Of a stretch of 60,974 bases of DNA, positions 16,052-25,125 are shown one piece after another; positions within the stretch are counted from its first letter, which is position 1; each line of letters opens with the position of its first letter. The translations under genes and the position numbers were made by a program. The DNA comes from Fluviibacter sp039805725. GTDB lineage: Bacteria > Pseudomonadota > Gammaproteobacteria > Burkholderiales > Rhodocyclaceae. The DNA is taken from assembly GCA_039805725.1 (NCBI GenBank), contig JBDLTT010000020.1, positions 1-60,974 on the forward strand, written 5' to 3'. The notes beneath the pieces were generated by a model, which saw nothing but the letters and a program-made list of their open reading frames with translations, ran no database searches and had not been told where the DNA came from.

Positions 16052-17284
16052 ATGTCGTTTCTGGAAGTACTGCTTTCACTCGTCGTTTTGATTCTGGCCA
16101 TCCGCCTATACGGCCACCGGCGTTATTTGCGCTTGATGCTCGATTGGATTTCCGGGCCGCTGGATGCACCGCTCCCCGATGCATCGGGTGTGTGGGGAGA
16201 ATTTGTCTCCCGCATGAATAGTCGCGTCAAATTCCGGAAAAAAGAAGCCGATCTATTAGCCGCCGCGCTAGAGCAGTTTCGCAGTGCACTTGAGGCGTTG
16301 CCGGATGGCGTCATCTTCATGGACAACCAACGGCGCATTCTCTGGATGAATCACCTCGCCGAGAGTCTCATGTTTCTCTCCCAGAACAAAGATACGGGCA
16401 AGCCCGTCGAACACATGGTGCGTGAACCAGAATTTGTTACTTATCTTCAGCAAGGAGACTTTGCTGAACCGCTGATGTACCACCCAACTCGCCGAGCAGG
16501 CGCCTGTTACATGATCAGCGTGATCGACTACGGTCATGAACGCTCTCTGATAACGATCCGAGATCTGACCCAACTGGAAAAACTTGAGAATATCCGCCGT
16601 GATTTCGTGGCCAATGTTTCTCACGAGCTTAAGACACCGCTAACGGTCATCAGTGGCTTTATCGAAACACTCCAATCTCAACATGGGCAGCTGTCGGAAG
16701 AAAAGCGTCAGCGTTATCTGGATCTTGCATATACGCAAGCACAACAGATGAACCGGCTCGTACAGGATCTACTCACACTGTCGTCACTGGAAGCCAGCAC
16801 CAACTTTGCGGACGAAAGTGATGTCCACATAGCCAGCCTCGTCAGTCAACTGATTGAGTCTGCAGAAAATCTTTCCAATGGCAGACATCAGATTACCTGC
16901 GACATACCGCCCAATCTCCAATTGCAGGCTTCTGCCTCAGCATTGCGCAGTATCTTTGGGAATCTGATCAACAACGCCGTCAATTACACCCCAGCCGGTG
17001 GGCACATTGAGATCAGCTGGGAAGACACCCCAGAAGGCGGATGCTTCAAGGTCAATGATTCCGGCATCGGCATTGATCCATCACACATCCCCCGCCTCAC
17101 CGAACGCTTCTATCGGGTAGACCAGGGCCGATCGCGCGATACGGGGGGTACCGGGCTCGGTTTAGCCATCGTCAAACATGCACTTGGCCGTCACCAGGGG
17201 TACTTGGGTATCGAAAGCCAGATCAACCGAGGCAGCATATTCACGGCGCACTTTCCGCGGCAACGGATTTTTCATCAAGTCTAA
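16052..17284 (+). CDS. phoR: Phosphate regulon sensor histidine kinase PhoR
   Basis: This 410-aa protein has a single N-terminal membrane helix (about 3-18), a basic linker, a PAS domain (about 75-175), then HisKA with phosphorylated His191 in NVSHELKTPLT and a HATPase domain with NLINNAVNYT, DSGIGID and GGTGLGLAIV. It lacks a large periplasmic sensor, as in E. coli PhoR, and senses through Pst and PhoU. AGGAGG precedes the ATG. It is 47 bases after phoB and converges on pstB. Confidence 0.95.
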   Translation: MSFLEVLLSLVVLILAIRLYGHRRYLRLMLDWISGPLDAPLPDASGVWGEFVSRMNSRVKFRKKEADLLAAALEQFRSALEALPDGVIFMDNQRRILWMNHLAESLMFLSQNKDTGKPVEHMVREPEFVTYLQQGDFAEPLMYHPTRRAGACYMISVIDYGHERSLITIRDLTQLEKLENIRRDFVANVSHELKTPLTVISGFIETLQSQHGQLSEEKRQRYLDLAYTQAQQMNRLVQDLLTLSSLEASTNFADESDVHIASLVSQLIESAENLSNGRHQITCDIPPNLQLQASASALRSIFGNLINNAVNYTPAGGHIEISWEDTPEGGCFKVNDSGIGIDPSHIPRLTERFYRVDQGRSRDTGGTGLGLAIVKHALGRHQGYLGIESQINRGSIFTAHFPRQRIFHQV

Positions 17285-17301
17285 CGTCGATACATCGACT
17301 A

Positions 17302-17340
17302 CAAATAACAACGCCGGGCAACGCAGCGGCACCCGGCGCT
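17302..17340 (-). terminator. Terminator after pstB
   Basis: On the minus strand CGCCGGG pairs with CCCGGCG (arms 17332-17338 and 17312-17318) and is followed by TTGTTATTTGT. It lies between the converging ends of phoR and pstB. Confidence 0.65.
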
Positions 17341-17360
17341 GGTGAAGCCTGAGACTTCGG

Positions 17361-18143
17361 CTAACCAAAGCGGCCGGTGATGTAATCCTCGGTTTCTTTG
17401 CGCTTAGGCTTCACGAAAAGTTCATCCGTGACACCGAACTCGATTAATTCGCCCAGATACATATAAGCAGTATAGTCAGAAACACGTGCGGCCTGCTGCA
17501 TGTTATGCGTCACGATCGCAATCGTATACGAGTTTTTCAGTTCAAAAACCAGCTCTTCAATCTTGGCCGTCGAGATCGGATCCAACGCGGAGGTCGGTTC
17601 GTCGAGGAGCAGAATATCTGGTTTCACAGCCACACCACGTGCGATACACAAACGCTGCTGCTGGCCACCCGATAACGAGAGTCCGCTCTGGTGCAGTTTA
17701 TCCTTCACTTCCGTCCACAAGGCTGCCTGTTCCAACGCCCACTGGACGCGGTTGTCCATCTCGGCCTTCGGGAGATTTTCGTATAGACGAACACCAAAAG
17801 CGATATTGTCGTAGATCGACATCGGGAACGGCGTCGGCTTCTGGAAGACCATGCCAATGCGCGCGCGCAAGAGATTCAGATCGACCCCTTTGTCGAGGGT
17901 ATTCTGGCCGTGAAACATAATCTGGCCTTCGGCACGTTGCCCGGGATACAGGTCGTACATGCGATTAAAGGTTCGGAGTAGTGTGGACTTGCCGCAGCCA
18001 GATGGGCCAATAAATGCCGTTACCTTCTTTTCGGCGATATCCATCGAAACCGATTTCAACCCCTTGAAGTCACCGTAGTAAAAATCCAGATCACGAACCT
18101 TGAGAGCAACGTTAATGCCCTGATCAGAAAGAAATTCAGACAT
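17361..18143 (-). CDS. pstB: Phosphate ABC transporter ATP-binding protein PstB
   Basis: This 260-aa ABC ATPase has Walker A GPSGCGKST near 46-54, the signature LSGGQQQRLCIARG and Walker B ILLLDEPTSALDP, with the family-specific VFQKPTPFPMSIYDN. It powers phosphate import through PstC and PstA in the inner membrane. It is the last gene of pstSCAB, 14 bases after pstA, and converges with phoR. Confidence 0.97.
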   Translation of the reverse strand: MSEFLSDQGINVALKVRDLDFYYGDFKGLKSVSMDIAEKKVTAFIGPSGCGKSTLLRTFNRMYDLYPGQRAEGQIMFHGQNTLDKGVDLNLLRARIGMVFQKPTPFPMSIYDNIAFGVRLYENLPKAEMDNRVQWALEQAALWTEVKDKLHQSGLSLSGGQQQRLCIARGVAVKPDILLLDEPTSALDPISTAKIEELVFELKNSYTIAIVTHNMQQAARVSDYTAYMYLGELIEFGVTDELFVKPKRKETEDYITGRFG

Positions 18144-18157
18144 AACTAGAAGACCTT

Positions 18158-19003
18158 TTAGGATTGAGTTTTTTCACGGAAAGCCACACGAGCTATCACA
18201 TTCAGCAACAGAACCAGCATCGCAATCAGTGCCGATGCACCCCATGCCAGTTCCTGCCAGTTTTCATAAGGGCTCATGGCGAAATTAAAAATCGTCACGG
18301 GTAGGTTGGCCATCGGTTGATCGATGTCGAGGCTGAAAAACTGATTATTGAGTGCCGTAAATAGCAAGGGGGCAGTTTCGCCGGTGATCCGTGCGATAGC
18401 CAGTAGGATGCCGGTGGTGACCCCCCCTTTAACGGCACGTAAGCATACATCCAGACTAACGCGCCAGCGCGGCATACCGAGCGCAAACGCAGCCTCACGC
18501 AAACTTCCCGGCACAAGCTTCAGCATATTTTCGGTCGTACGTACCACAACGGGTACGGCGATCAACGCCAGCGCAATCGAGCCCGACCAACCCGAGAAGT
18601 GCTTTGTGGTCGCCACAAATAATGCATAGACGAAGAGGCCGATGACGATCGAAGGTGCTGACAGCATGATATCGGTAACGAATCGGGTTATGGCTGCCAT
18701 ACGCGAGCGGTCACCAAATTCCGCCAGGTAGATGCCAGCCAGAATTCCTACCGGGGTAGAGACGATCGTCGTTAAACCGACTATGAGCAGGCTACCAACA
18801 ATCGCATTCGCCATACCGCCGCCTTCAGATCCAGGCGCTGGCGTCGACTCCGTAAAAAAGGCCCAGTTCATCGCCGGAATACCTTTGATGAACAGCGTTG
18901 CCAGAATCCAAATCAATCCAAGCAGACCCAGTGCAACAGCGACACCGGATAGAACTGTACTGACGCTGTTCTTCAGCTTGCGGCGTTTGTAACGTGTATC
19001 CAT
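18158..19003 (-). CDS. pstA: Phosphate ABC transporter permease PstA
   Basis: A 281-aa permease with six predicted membrane helices and the inner-membrane-component motif RTTENMLKLVPGSLREAAFALG that contacts PstB. The sequence TPVGILAGIYLAEFG is also typical of PstA. Its ATG overlaps the pstC stop by one base (TAATG), so translation is coupled. Confidence 0.96.
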   Translation of the reverse strand: MDTRYKRRKLKNSVSTVLSGVAVALGLLGLIWILATLFIKGIPAMNWAFFTESTPAPGSEGGGMANAIVGSLLIVGLTTIVSTPVGILAGIYLAEFGDRSRMAAITRFVTDIMLSAPSIVIGLFVYALFVATTKHFSGWSGSIALALIAVPVVVRTTENMLKLVPGSLREAAFALGMPRWRVSLDVCLRAVKGGVTTGILLAIARITGETAPLLFTALNNQFFSLDIDQPMANLPVTIFNFAMSPYENWQELAWGASALIAMLVLLLNVIARVAFREKTQS

Positions 19004-19974
19004 TACTTGACCCCCGCCTTCTTTTCACCCTGCTTAATCAACCATTCTGAAATCGATAACACGGCAAAAGTGATAATAAACAGAATCAGACCGAGTCCGA
19101 AAAGTGCCGGAATATGCATTGTCGGATCAGCTTCGGCAAATTCGTTGGCCAGCGTTGATGCAATCGAATTACCCGGTGCAAAGAGGTTTAACGAAAACCG
19201 ATTGGCATTGCCAATCACAAAGGTGACGGCCATCGTCTCACCGAGTGCGCGACCGAGGCCGAGCATAATGCCGCCAATCACACCAACGCGGGTATAAGGC
19301 AAAACGATGTTCTTAACAACTTCCCAACGCGTACAACCGATACCATAGGCTGATTCCTTGAGGACGCTGGGGACCGTCTCAAAAACATCACGCATAACAG
19401 ATGCGATAAACGGAATAATCATCAGCGAAAGCACTAGGCCAGCGGTGAAAACACCCAGACCCAGTGGTGGGCCAGCAAAGAATGGTTCGCCCAGCACACT
19501 GATGAGGAAAGGCTGCAGGTAATCTTGAACAATCGGGGCAAAAATGAACAAACCCCAGAAACCATAAATGATCGACGGCACACCCGCGAGGAGTTCAATC
19601 GCTGTACCCAACGGTCGACGTAACCAGACCGGGCAGGATTCTGTTAAAAACATGGCAATACCAAAGCTGACCGGAACACCAACGAGTAGCGCTATCAGCG
19701 AAGTCGCCAGCGTGCCCCAGATCGCAATCCCTGCACCAAAGTTGCCATCGGTCGGGCTCCAGGTCGTGCTATAAAAGAAACCAAGGCCAAACTCCTGAAA
19801 TGCCGGCCAGGCTTGCACCACCAATGACACCAAAATGCCGAATAGCGTCAGCAACACCAAAGCCGCAAAACTGAAGGTCACACCGGCAAAAAGCCGATCC
19901 TGTCGCAGGAACTGTGCGGACTTCTCAGCCTGGCGTTGCATGGCCTGAGCAACAGTCTCATTTGATTCAATCAC
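19003..19974 (-). CDS. pstC: Phosphate ABC transporter permease PstC
   Basis: This 323-aa permease has an N-terminal cytoplasmic tail of about 28 residues before the first helix. The family motifs GVPSIIYGFWGLF near 121-133 and the coupling-helix region RDVFETVPSVLKESAYGIG are present. It pairs with PstA to form the phosphate channel. It lies 93 bases after pstS, with an intervening stem-loop. Confidence 0.96.
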   Translation of the reverse strand: MIESNETVAQAMQRQAEKSAQFLRQDRLFAGVTFSFAALVLLTLFGILVSLVVQAWPAFQEFGLGFFYSTTWSPTDGNFGAGIAIWGTLATSLIALLVGVPVSFGIAMFLTESCPVWLRRPLGTAIELLAGVPSIIYGFWGLFIFAPIVQDYLQPFLISVLGEPFFAGPPLGLGVFTAGLVLSLMIIPFIASVMRDVFETVPSVLKESAYGIGCTRWEVVKNIVLPYTRVGVIGGIMLGLGRALGETMAVTFVIGNANRFSLNLFAPGNSIASTLANEFAEADPTMHIPALFGLGLILFIITFAVLSISEWLIKQGEKKAGVK

Positions 19975-20011
19975 TCGAGAACTCCCAGCATACCGATATC
20001 ATTCACGAACG

Positions 20012-20041
20012 CCGATCCCGCGCAGCGAGCAACGGGATCGG
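20012..20041 (-). terminator. Stem-loop between pstS and pstC (probable attenuator or 3'-end stabiliser)
   Basis: CCGATCCCG (20012-20020) and CGGGATCGG (20033-20041) form a perfect 9-bp stem with a 12-base loop. There is no T-run. Such intercistronic stem-loops usually let a binding-protein mRNA accumulate above the permease mRNA. Confidence 0.7.
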
Positions 20042-20067
20042 TATCTTAATGCGCTTAATTGAGAAAA

Positions 20068-21117
20068 CTACTTGGCAACAAATACTGGCTTGCCATCCTG
20101 ACCCTTAATGTCGGCCCAGCTCTTGACGATCGCCTTGACGGCGTTGTCCGGCAGCGGCACATAGTCCAAGTCGGTCGCCATCTTCTGGCCCTTGGTCAGC
20201 GCCCAGTTAAAGAACTTCAGTACTTCAGCGCTTTGTTCAGGTTTCTCAGGCTTTTTATACATCAGGATGAACGTTGCCGAGGTGATTGGCCATGAAGCTG
20301 CGCCAGGCTGGTTATTCAGATTGACCGCAAAATTCGGCGTGCCTGTCCAATTGGCCTTGGCTGCAGCGGCATTAAAGCTTGCTTCGTTCGGCTGAACAGC
20401 TTTGCCATCTCGGTTAATCAGCGACACATGCGTCATTTTGTTTTGCTTGGCATAGGCAAACTCGACGTAGCCGATGGCACCATCGATCTTGGTCACGTTA
20501 GCAGCAACCCCAGCGTTACCCTTGCCACCCACACCCGCAGGCCAGTTTACAGTCTTGCCCGAACCGACGACGCCTTTGAAGGGTGCGGATACCTGTGCCA
20601 GAAAATCGGTAAATACAGCCGTCGTACCCGATGAATCCGAACGATACACCAAGGTGATGGCCGTATCGGGCAGCTTCACGCCCGGGTTCACCGAGGCAAT
20701 CGCTGGATCGTTCCACTTCGTTACCTTGGCACGGAAAATATCCGACAACACATCGTTATTCAGCTTCAGCTGACCCGGAGCGACGCCCTGGAGATTAACG
20801 ACTGGCACTACGCCGCCGATCACCGCCGGAAACTGAACCAGCCCAAACTTCTCCAGAACTTCTGCGGAAGTGGGGTCATCGCTAGCGCCGAAGTCGACCG
20901 TCTTCGCCTGGATCTGCTTAACGCCACCCCCCGAACCGATCGCCTGATAGTTCAGTGCGGTGCCCGTTTGCGCTTTGTAGGCTTCTGCCCACTTCGAGTA
21001 CATCGGTGCGGGGAACGTAGCACCGGCGCCAGTAATTTGTGCTGCACTAGCCACGCCAGCAATAAGGCCAGCTGATACCAGCAGCCCTTTCAGAACCTTG
21101 TTGATTGAAGCGTTCAT
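20068..21117 (-). CDS. pstS: Phosphate ABC transporter periplasmic phosphate-binding protein PstS
   Basis: A 349-aa protein with a Sec signal peptide (hydrophobic to about residue 25, cleavage near VASAAQ). Phosphate-binding loops include GAGATFPAP at 31-39, GSGGGVKQI near 62-70, DFGASDDP near 75-82 and RSDSSGTTAVFTDF around 160-173. It captures phosphate in the periplasm for PstCA. It is the first gene of the operon, driven by a clear Pho-box promoter. Confidence 0.97.
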   Translation of the reverse strand: MNASINKVLKGLLVSAGLIAGVASAAQITGAGATFPAPMYSKWAEAYKAQTGTALNYQAIGSGGGVKQIQAKTVDFGASDDPTSAEVLEKFGLVQFPAVIGGVVPVVNLQGVAPGQLKLNNDVLSDIFRAKVTKWNDPAIASVNPGVKLPDTAITLVYRSDSSGTTAVFTDFLAQVSAPFKGVVGSGKTVNWPAGVGGKGNAGVAANVTKIDGAIGYVEFAYAKQNKMTHVSLINRDGKAVQPNEASFNAAAAKANWTGTPNFAVNLNNQPGAASWPITSATFILMYKKPEKPEQSAEVLKFFNWALTKGQKMATDLDYVPLPDNAVKAIVKSWADIKGQDGKPVFVAK

Positions 21118-21176
21118 GACAAACTCCCTAAAGGTACCAGCGCATTGCTGGCGAAACTTGTTACAACCTGAGAGGG

Positions 21177-21210
21177 AGTTTATGGGGCGAAAGTTACCGA
21201 ATTGTGACAG
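21177..21210 (-). promoter_or_regulatory. Pho box and -10 of pstS
   Basis: On the minus strand CTGTCAC AATT CGGTAAC (21210-21193) is a 7-4-7 Pho box. TAAACT (21182-21177) follows after exactly 10 bases and fits a -10. It is about 60-90 bases upstream of the pstS ATG. Confidence 0.8.
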
Positions 21211-21267
21211 ATCTCGCGCCGCAACAAAACATTCATTTTTCGGCCGGAACCTGCCAGAACAGGGCTT

Positions 21268-21450
21268 TTACTTCTTGTCTTTCTTCAGCTGCTGGTCACG
21301 AAATTCCTTGAAACGGCTTAAAGCACGCTTGTAGCCATCTTCAAAACCATTGCGGTAGCCGGAGCCCCCAGGCAATTTGTCGTATTTCGGCTTTTCTTTC
21401 AGGATCGATTCGAGTTCCTGAAGCACATCTTTAATCGTCGGTTCAGTCAT
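21268..21450 (-). CDS. 60-aa charged helical protein, unknown
   Basis: The ATG at 21450 is preceded by CGGAGG at good spacing. The protein is highly charged: TIKDVLQELESILKEK forms an amphipathic helix, a glycine-rich centre (GGSGYRNG) follows, and a Lys/Arg-rich second helix ends QLKKDKK. There is no signal or membrane segment. It lies 151 bases upstream of pstS on the same strand and downstream of the histone-like gene. I do not recognise the family. Confidence 0.6.
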   Translation of the reverse strand: MTEPTIKDVLQELESILKEKPKYDKLPGGSGYRNGFEDGYKRALSRFKEFRDQQLKKDKK

Positions 21451-21596
21451 GATTTTATCCTCCGGTTAGGCTCACTTAAGCAGAAACATGTTGCGCTTCG
21501 ATGACAATGCCACGGTTACCCGTGATTACCGGAATGGTTTTTTTGGATTTTGCTATCGCCGACGCCCGATCCGGGAGCCGGCGGTTATAACGGCAG

Positions 21597-22052
21597 TTAC
21601 TTCTTTTTGCTCTTTTTAGGTGGACGGCCAGTCTTGACGCGCTCGACTTTGGCCAAGACGGCGACCAGTGCACCGTCCGCCAGGCTGGCGAGATGGGCAA
21701 TGCCCGCGCGAAGGATTTCAGACTTCTTGAATTCCTTGCCCAGTTTGAGCGCCCGCTTTTTCATGTCGCTCAAGAGCGCATGCTCGTGCTCGGGGAACGA
21801 AAAACTGTCGCGAATGAGTTTGACCTTTTTCGCTGCAACAACTGGCTGCGCCTTCGTGGCTTGCGTCTTTCTGCTTGTCACAGGCGCAAGAGCCTTCGAC
21901 GCGACCGGGGTCTTACGACTTGGCTTCACTGGGAGTTTGCGTGCCACGAGCTTTTTGCCCACTAGCTTCGCTGCTGAAACCTTTGAAACCGCTTTGCGTG
22001 CAGAGGTTTTGCGAGCCACAGCAGCGCCTGATTTTGTTTTGGTCGTTGTCAT
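21597..22052 (-). CDS. Histone-like basic tail joined to a putative ribbon-helix-helix domain
   Basis: 151 aa from the ATG at 22052 (GAGG ten bases upstream, and an earlier in-frame start at 22133 has no support). The first 80 residues are Lys/Ala/Ser/Thr/Val-rich and low in complexity, like bacterial histone H1-type tails. The remaining 70 form a compact segment: KLIRDSFSFPEHEHALLSDM, then KRALKLGKEFKKSEILRAGI, then HLASLADGAL, a strand-helix-helix order reminiscent of RHH DNA-binding proteins. It ends in GRPPKKSKKK. DNA binding is likely. A target is unknown. Divergent from the CorA/ZntB gene. Confidence 0.7.
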   Translation of the reverse strand: MTTTKTKSGAAVARKTSARKAVSKVSAAKLVGKKLVARKLPVKPSRKTPVASKALAPVTSRKTQATKAQPVVAAKKVKLIRDSFSFPEHEHALLSDMKKRALKLGKEFKKSEILRAGIAHLASLADGALVAVLAKVERVKTGRPPKKSKKK

Positions 22053-22199
22053 AATCACTGATCCTCTTTTGAATACTTCGATCTTTTCATTATGGCATGC
22101 GGGGCTGTGAAAATTTATGAAAATCAAGAGCAAACATCTAAGTAATATTCATGCAACAAAAATTTCATAGATTCCTTGTTTTGCCACGAACTGAATGCC

Positions 22200-23225
22200 A
22201 TGGTCTTTGTCCCGTTGAACTCACTGATCGACCCGTTACAAATCCCCGAAGACGGTGTGGTGTTTGCTTGGGAGATCTCTGCAGAGGGATCACGCGAGAT
22301 CAACGCCCATGAAGTTGATCTCGCCCTAACGGATCCTGAAAAATCGCTCTGGTTGCATCTGAATCTTTCGAATGCCCGTGTTCAACGGTGGATCCGGCAA
22401 ACACCGCACCTGCCAGAACCCCTCAAAGATGCGATCCTGGATGAAGTAAATCGGAGCCGGATGGAAACTATCGAAGAATTCGGCGACGGGCTCATGATGG
22501 TGATGAATGACTATCGTATCGGTCTTCTCAAGAACGACGACGAAGAGGAAACCGGCACTCTTTGGGCCATCATGACCCCACGACTAATGCTCTCACTTAG
22601 AGCACACCCGCTACAAACAACCGACACGCTACGTCACCGTCTTCGTCAAAATCGTATCAATCCGACCAACATCGTGGCCCTATATCACGAGATGATCGAA
22701 GAGCGTGCCACATACCTGCGTCGACGCACCGACAATCTGTCGGACGAAATGGATGCACTAGAGGAAAATCTACTCACAGGTGATCGGCTGCCTGAGCACG
22801 AAACACTAGGTCGGCTTCGGATAACCTGTAGTCGTCTGCGGCGGCACTATGCACCTGAACTTACTGCTCTGCGGCGTCTGATCCGCCGGAGACCAACGTG
22901 GTTTTCGGAGGACGATACGGACAAATTGCGCGAACAGATTGATTTGCTTGCATTCTTAGTAGACGAGGTCAATAGCCTCCATGAACGCGCCAAGGTTCTT
23001 CAAGACGAGCTTTCTGCGCACGTTGCCGAATTTAACGCCAGAAACCTACAAGTACTGTCAGTGATGACGGTAATCTTCCTGCCGATGACGCTTGTTACTG
23101 GCGTCATGGGTATGAATATGGAAGATTTGCCCGGTCTTGAACACTCCTTCTGGGCTGTGATGATCATCATGTTTGGAGCCGGCTTGATGGTGTACCTCGG
23201 TTTAAAAATCAGACGTATTGTTTAA
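22200..23225 (+). CDS. zntB: CorA/ZntB-family divalent cation transporter
   Basis: 341 aa from the ATG at 22200 (an upstream in-frame TTG at 22176 is less likely). A long cytoplasmic domain is followed by two C-terminal membrane helices, with MTLVTGVMGMNMEDLPG containing the GMN selectivity motif at the end of the first helix. The soluble region (IEEFGDGLMMVMNDYR, LRRRTDNLSDEMDALEE) resembles ZntB more than classical CorA. The substrate could be zinc or magnesium. The symbol reflects the closer subfamily and is tentative. Confidence 0.8.
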   Translation: MVFVPLNSLIDPLQIPEDGVVFAWEISAEGSREINAHEVDLALTDPEKSLWLHLNLSNARVQRWIRQTPHLPEPLKDAILDEVNRSRMETIEEFGDGLMMVMNDYRIGLLKNDDEEETGTLWAIMTPRLMLSLRAHPLQTTDTLRHRLRQNRINPTNIVALYHEMIEERATYLRRRTDNLSDEMDALEENLLTGDRLPEHETLGRLRITCSRLRRHYAPELTALRRLIRRRPTWFSEDDTDKLREQIDLLAFLVDEVNSLHERAKVLQDELSAHVAEFNARNLQVLSVMTVIFLPMTLVTGVMGMNMEDLPGLEHSFWAVMIIMFGAGLMVYLGLKIRRIV

Positions 23226-23230
23226 CGGAT

Positions 23231-23275
23231 TCGTCACATTTCTTTAATCCCAGTTTCACGAAGACCCATTTAAAT
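23231..23275 (+). promoter_or_regulatory. Candidate tandem Pho box and -10 for the plcP-like operon
   Basis: TCGTCAC (23231-23237), CTTTAAT (23242-23248) and GTTTCAC (23253-23259) are spaced by four bases each, the 11-bp period of PhoB repeats. TTAAAT at 23270-23275 follows after exactly 10 bases. The middle repeat is degenerate. Predicted transcription would start only a few bases before the GTG start codon. Confidence 0.55.
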
Positions 23276-23284
23276 GCGTTCATC

Positions 23285-24103
23285 GTGAGAGATGACAGCG
23301 AAAAACACTACCGTACGATCTGGATCTCGGATGTCCACTTGGGCACGAGAGGTTGTCAGGCAAGTTATCTGCTTGATTTTCTGCGCAGCCATGAATCAGA
23401 AACTCTTTATCTTGTCGGCGACATCCTCGACGGCTGGCATCTAAAAAAAGGATGGTATTGGCCACAGACGCATAATGACGTTGTTCAAAAAATTCTACGC
23501 AAGGGGCGAAAAGGCACTCGCGTCATTTTTATTCCAGGTAATCACGACGAAAGCGTACGTCAATTTATCGGATTAGATTTTGGTGATATTGAGGTCAGAG
23601 AGGATGCCATTCATACCCTCGCTAATGGCAAGCGTCTCTGGATCACTCACGGCGACCTGTTTGATGGGGTTATGCAACACGCTCGTTGGTTAGCATATCT
23701 TGGTGATGGCGCTTACAGCCTCATACTTTATCTGAATCGCTGGTTTAACGCGATCCGTGTCCGCTTCGGTTTTTCTTATTGGTCACTTTCGCAATACCTG
23801 AAACATCAGGTCAAAAATGCCGTCAATTTTATTTCCGCTTTTGAGCACGTAATGACGGAAGAAGCCAAGCGCCGTAATTGTGATGGTGTTGTCTGTGGCC
23901 ACATTCATAAGCCTGAAATCCGTGATATCAATGGTCTGCTGTATTGCAACGATGGCGACTGGGTAGAAAGTCTGACGGCGCTCGCCGAAGACTTTGATGG
24001 CAATCTTGAGATTATTCACTGGAATCGACGCATTGAGGCACCGTTGAATCTCGTGAGCCTGCACAAGGAGTTCACAGAGGCACCGACATGTGCCAGCTCC
24101 TAA
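23285..24103 (+). CDS. plcP: Calcineurin-like phosphoesterase, PlcP-type phospholipase C (LpxH relative)
   Basis: This 272-aa metallophosphoesterase has WISDVHLG (Asp16, His18), VGDILDG (Asp46), PGNHDE (Asn86, His87, Asp88), ITHGD and CGHIHKPE, a full two-metal site. It belongs to the branch formerly annotated as UDP-2,3-diacylglucosamine diphosphatase. I recall strong similarity to Sinorhizobium PlcP, which cleaves phospholipids to diacylglycerol under phosphate starvation, for example in GTRGCQA and WYWPQ-HNDVVQK. The neighbours (glycosyltransferase, DgkA, OlsB) and an upstream Pho-box pattern support PlcP over LpxH. The start is GTG, with no Shine-Dalgarno. It is 17 bases upstream of the GT4 gene. 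Confidence 0.8.
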   Translation: MRDDSEKHYRTIWISDVHLGTRGCQASYLLDFLRSHESETLYLVGDILDGWHLKKGWYWPQTHNDVVQKILRKGRKGTRVIFIPGNHDESVRQFIGLDFGDIEVREDAIHTLANGKRLWITHGDLFDGVMQHARWLAYLGDGAYSLILYLNRWFNAIRVRFGFSYWSLSQYLKHQVKNAVNFISAFEHVMTEEAKRRNCDGVVCGHIHKPEIRDINGLLYCNDGDWVESLTALAEDFDGNLEIIHWNRRIEAPLNLVSLHKEFTEAPTCASS

Positions 24104-24120
24104 ACTATCGAGGTGACAGC

Positions 24121-25125
24121 ATGCGCATCATGATCGTTACAGACGCTTGGGAACCTCAAGTCAATGGCGTCGTTAGAACCATCAAGTCTACCCGGCGTGA
24201 ACTCGAAAGCATGGGGCATGTCGTCGACGTGCTTTCACCCTTGGAGTTCAGAACACTACCCTGCCCCACTTACCCTGATATCCGCCTATCGCTTGGCGCT
24301 ACAAGCAAAACACACCAACGGATCAAAGACTTCGACCCCAACGCTCTTCATATCGCAACAGAAGGCCCGCTCGGTCTCGCTGCCCGGCGCTGGGCTATCA
24401 AGCATCATTTTCCTTACACGACCGCGTATCACACCCGTTTTCCGGAGTATGTTTACGCCAGATTTCGGATTCCTCTCAAATGGACATACCGTTATTTGAA
24501 CTGGTTTCACGGCAAAGCAAAAGCCGTGATGGCGCCAACGCATGTCGTTATCAAGGATCTTCGAGACTATGGTTTTAAAAATGTCGTCCTATGGGGTCGT
24601 GGTGTTGAGCTTGATATCTTCAAGCCTCACGATATTCGCCGTCTTGACACAAAGCCACCTATCTTTCTGTATGTCGGGCGGGTTGCTGTTGAAAAAAATA
24701 TTGAGGCCTTCCTGGATCTTGATCTTCCTGGTTCGAAATGGGTGGTTGGTGAAGGACCAGCGCTGACTGATCTTCGCGCCAGGTACCCAGACACCAATTT
24801 CATGGGCGTACTTTCCCAGAATGAACTCGCCGAGGTCTATTCATCGGCCGATGTATTTGTATTTCCGAGCAAAACCGATACCTTCGGCTTAGTTTTGCTT
24901 GAGGCCATGGCGTGCGGACTGCCGGTTGCTGCCTACCCAGTGACCGGGCCGCTTGACGTGATTGGCGATTCCACAGGGGGTGCGCTCAATCACGACTTGC
25001 GCCAAGCCTGTATGGATGCGTTGGCGTTAAAGCGTGAAGACGCCTTCGCACATGCGCAAAAATATTCGTGGCGCGCTGCCACCGAGCAATTCCTGAATGC
25101 AATCCATCCGAGATCTTCAGCCTGA
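24121..25125 (+). CDS. GT4 glycosyltransferase, probably glycolipid-forming
   Basis: 334 aa from the ATG at 24121 (GAGG seven bases upstream, and the in-frame ATG at 24088 overlaps plcP). The GT-B fold is shown by MIVTDAWEPQVNGVVRT at the N-terminus, TEGPLG, LYVGRVAVEKNIEAF, and the GT4 acceptor/donor motif FPSKTDTFGLVLLEAMACGLPV near 259-280. It is related to GDP-mannose- or UDP-sugar-dependent glycosyltransferases. Placed between a PlcP-like lipase and DgkA, it most likely glycosylates diacylglycerol, as the Agt enzymes do in lipid remodelling. Donor sugar is unknown. Confidence 0.82.
   Translation: MRIMIVTDAWEPQVNGVVRTIKSTRRELESMGHVVDVLSPLEFRTLPCPTYPDIRLSLGATSKTHQRIKDFDPNALHIATEGPLGLAARRWAIKHHFPYTTAYHTRFPEYVYARFRIPLKWTYRYLNWFHGKAKAVMAPTHVVIKDLRDYGFKNVVLWGRGVELDIFKPHDIRRLDTKPPIFLYVGRVAVEKNIEAFLDLDLPGSKWVVGEGPALTDLRARYPDTNFMGVLSQNELAEVYSSADVFVFPSKTDTFGLVLLEAMACGLPVAAYPVTGPLDVIGDSTGGALNHDLRQACMDALALKREDAFAHAQKYSWRAATEQFLNAIHPRSSA

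Noticed and set aside
23285..24103. Annotation of the phosphoesterase as housekeeping LpxH
   Set aside because: Closer resemblance to PlcP-type proteins, operon with a GT4 and dgkA, and a Pho-type promoter make PlcP more likely. LpxH is not fully excluded without the rest of the genome.
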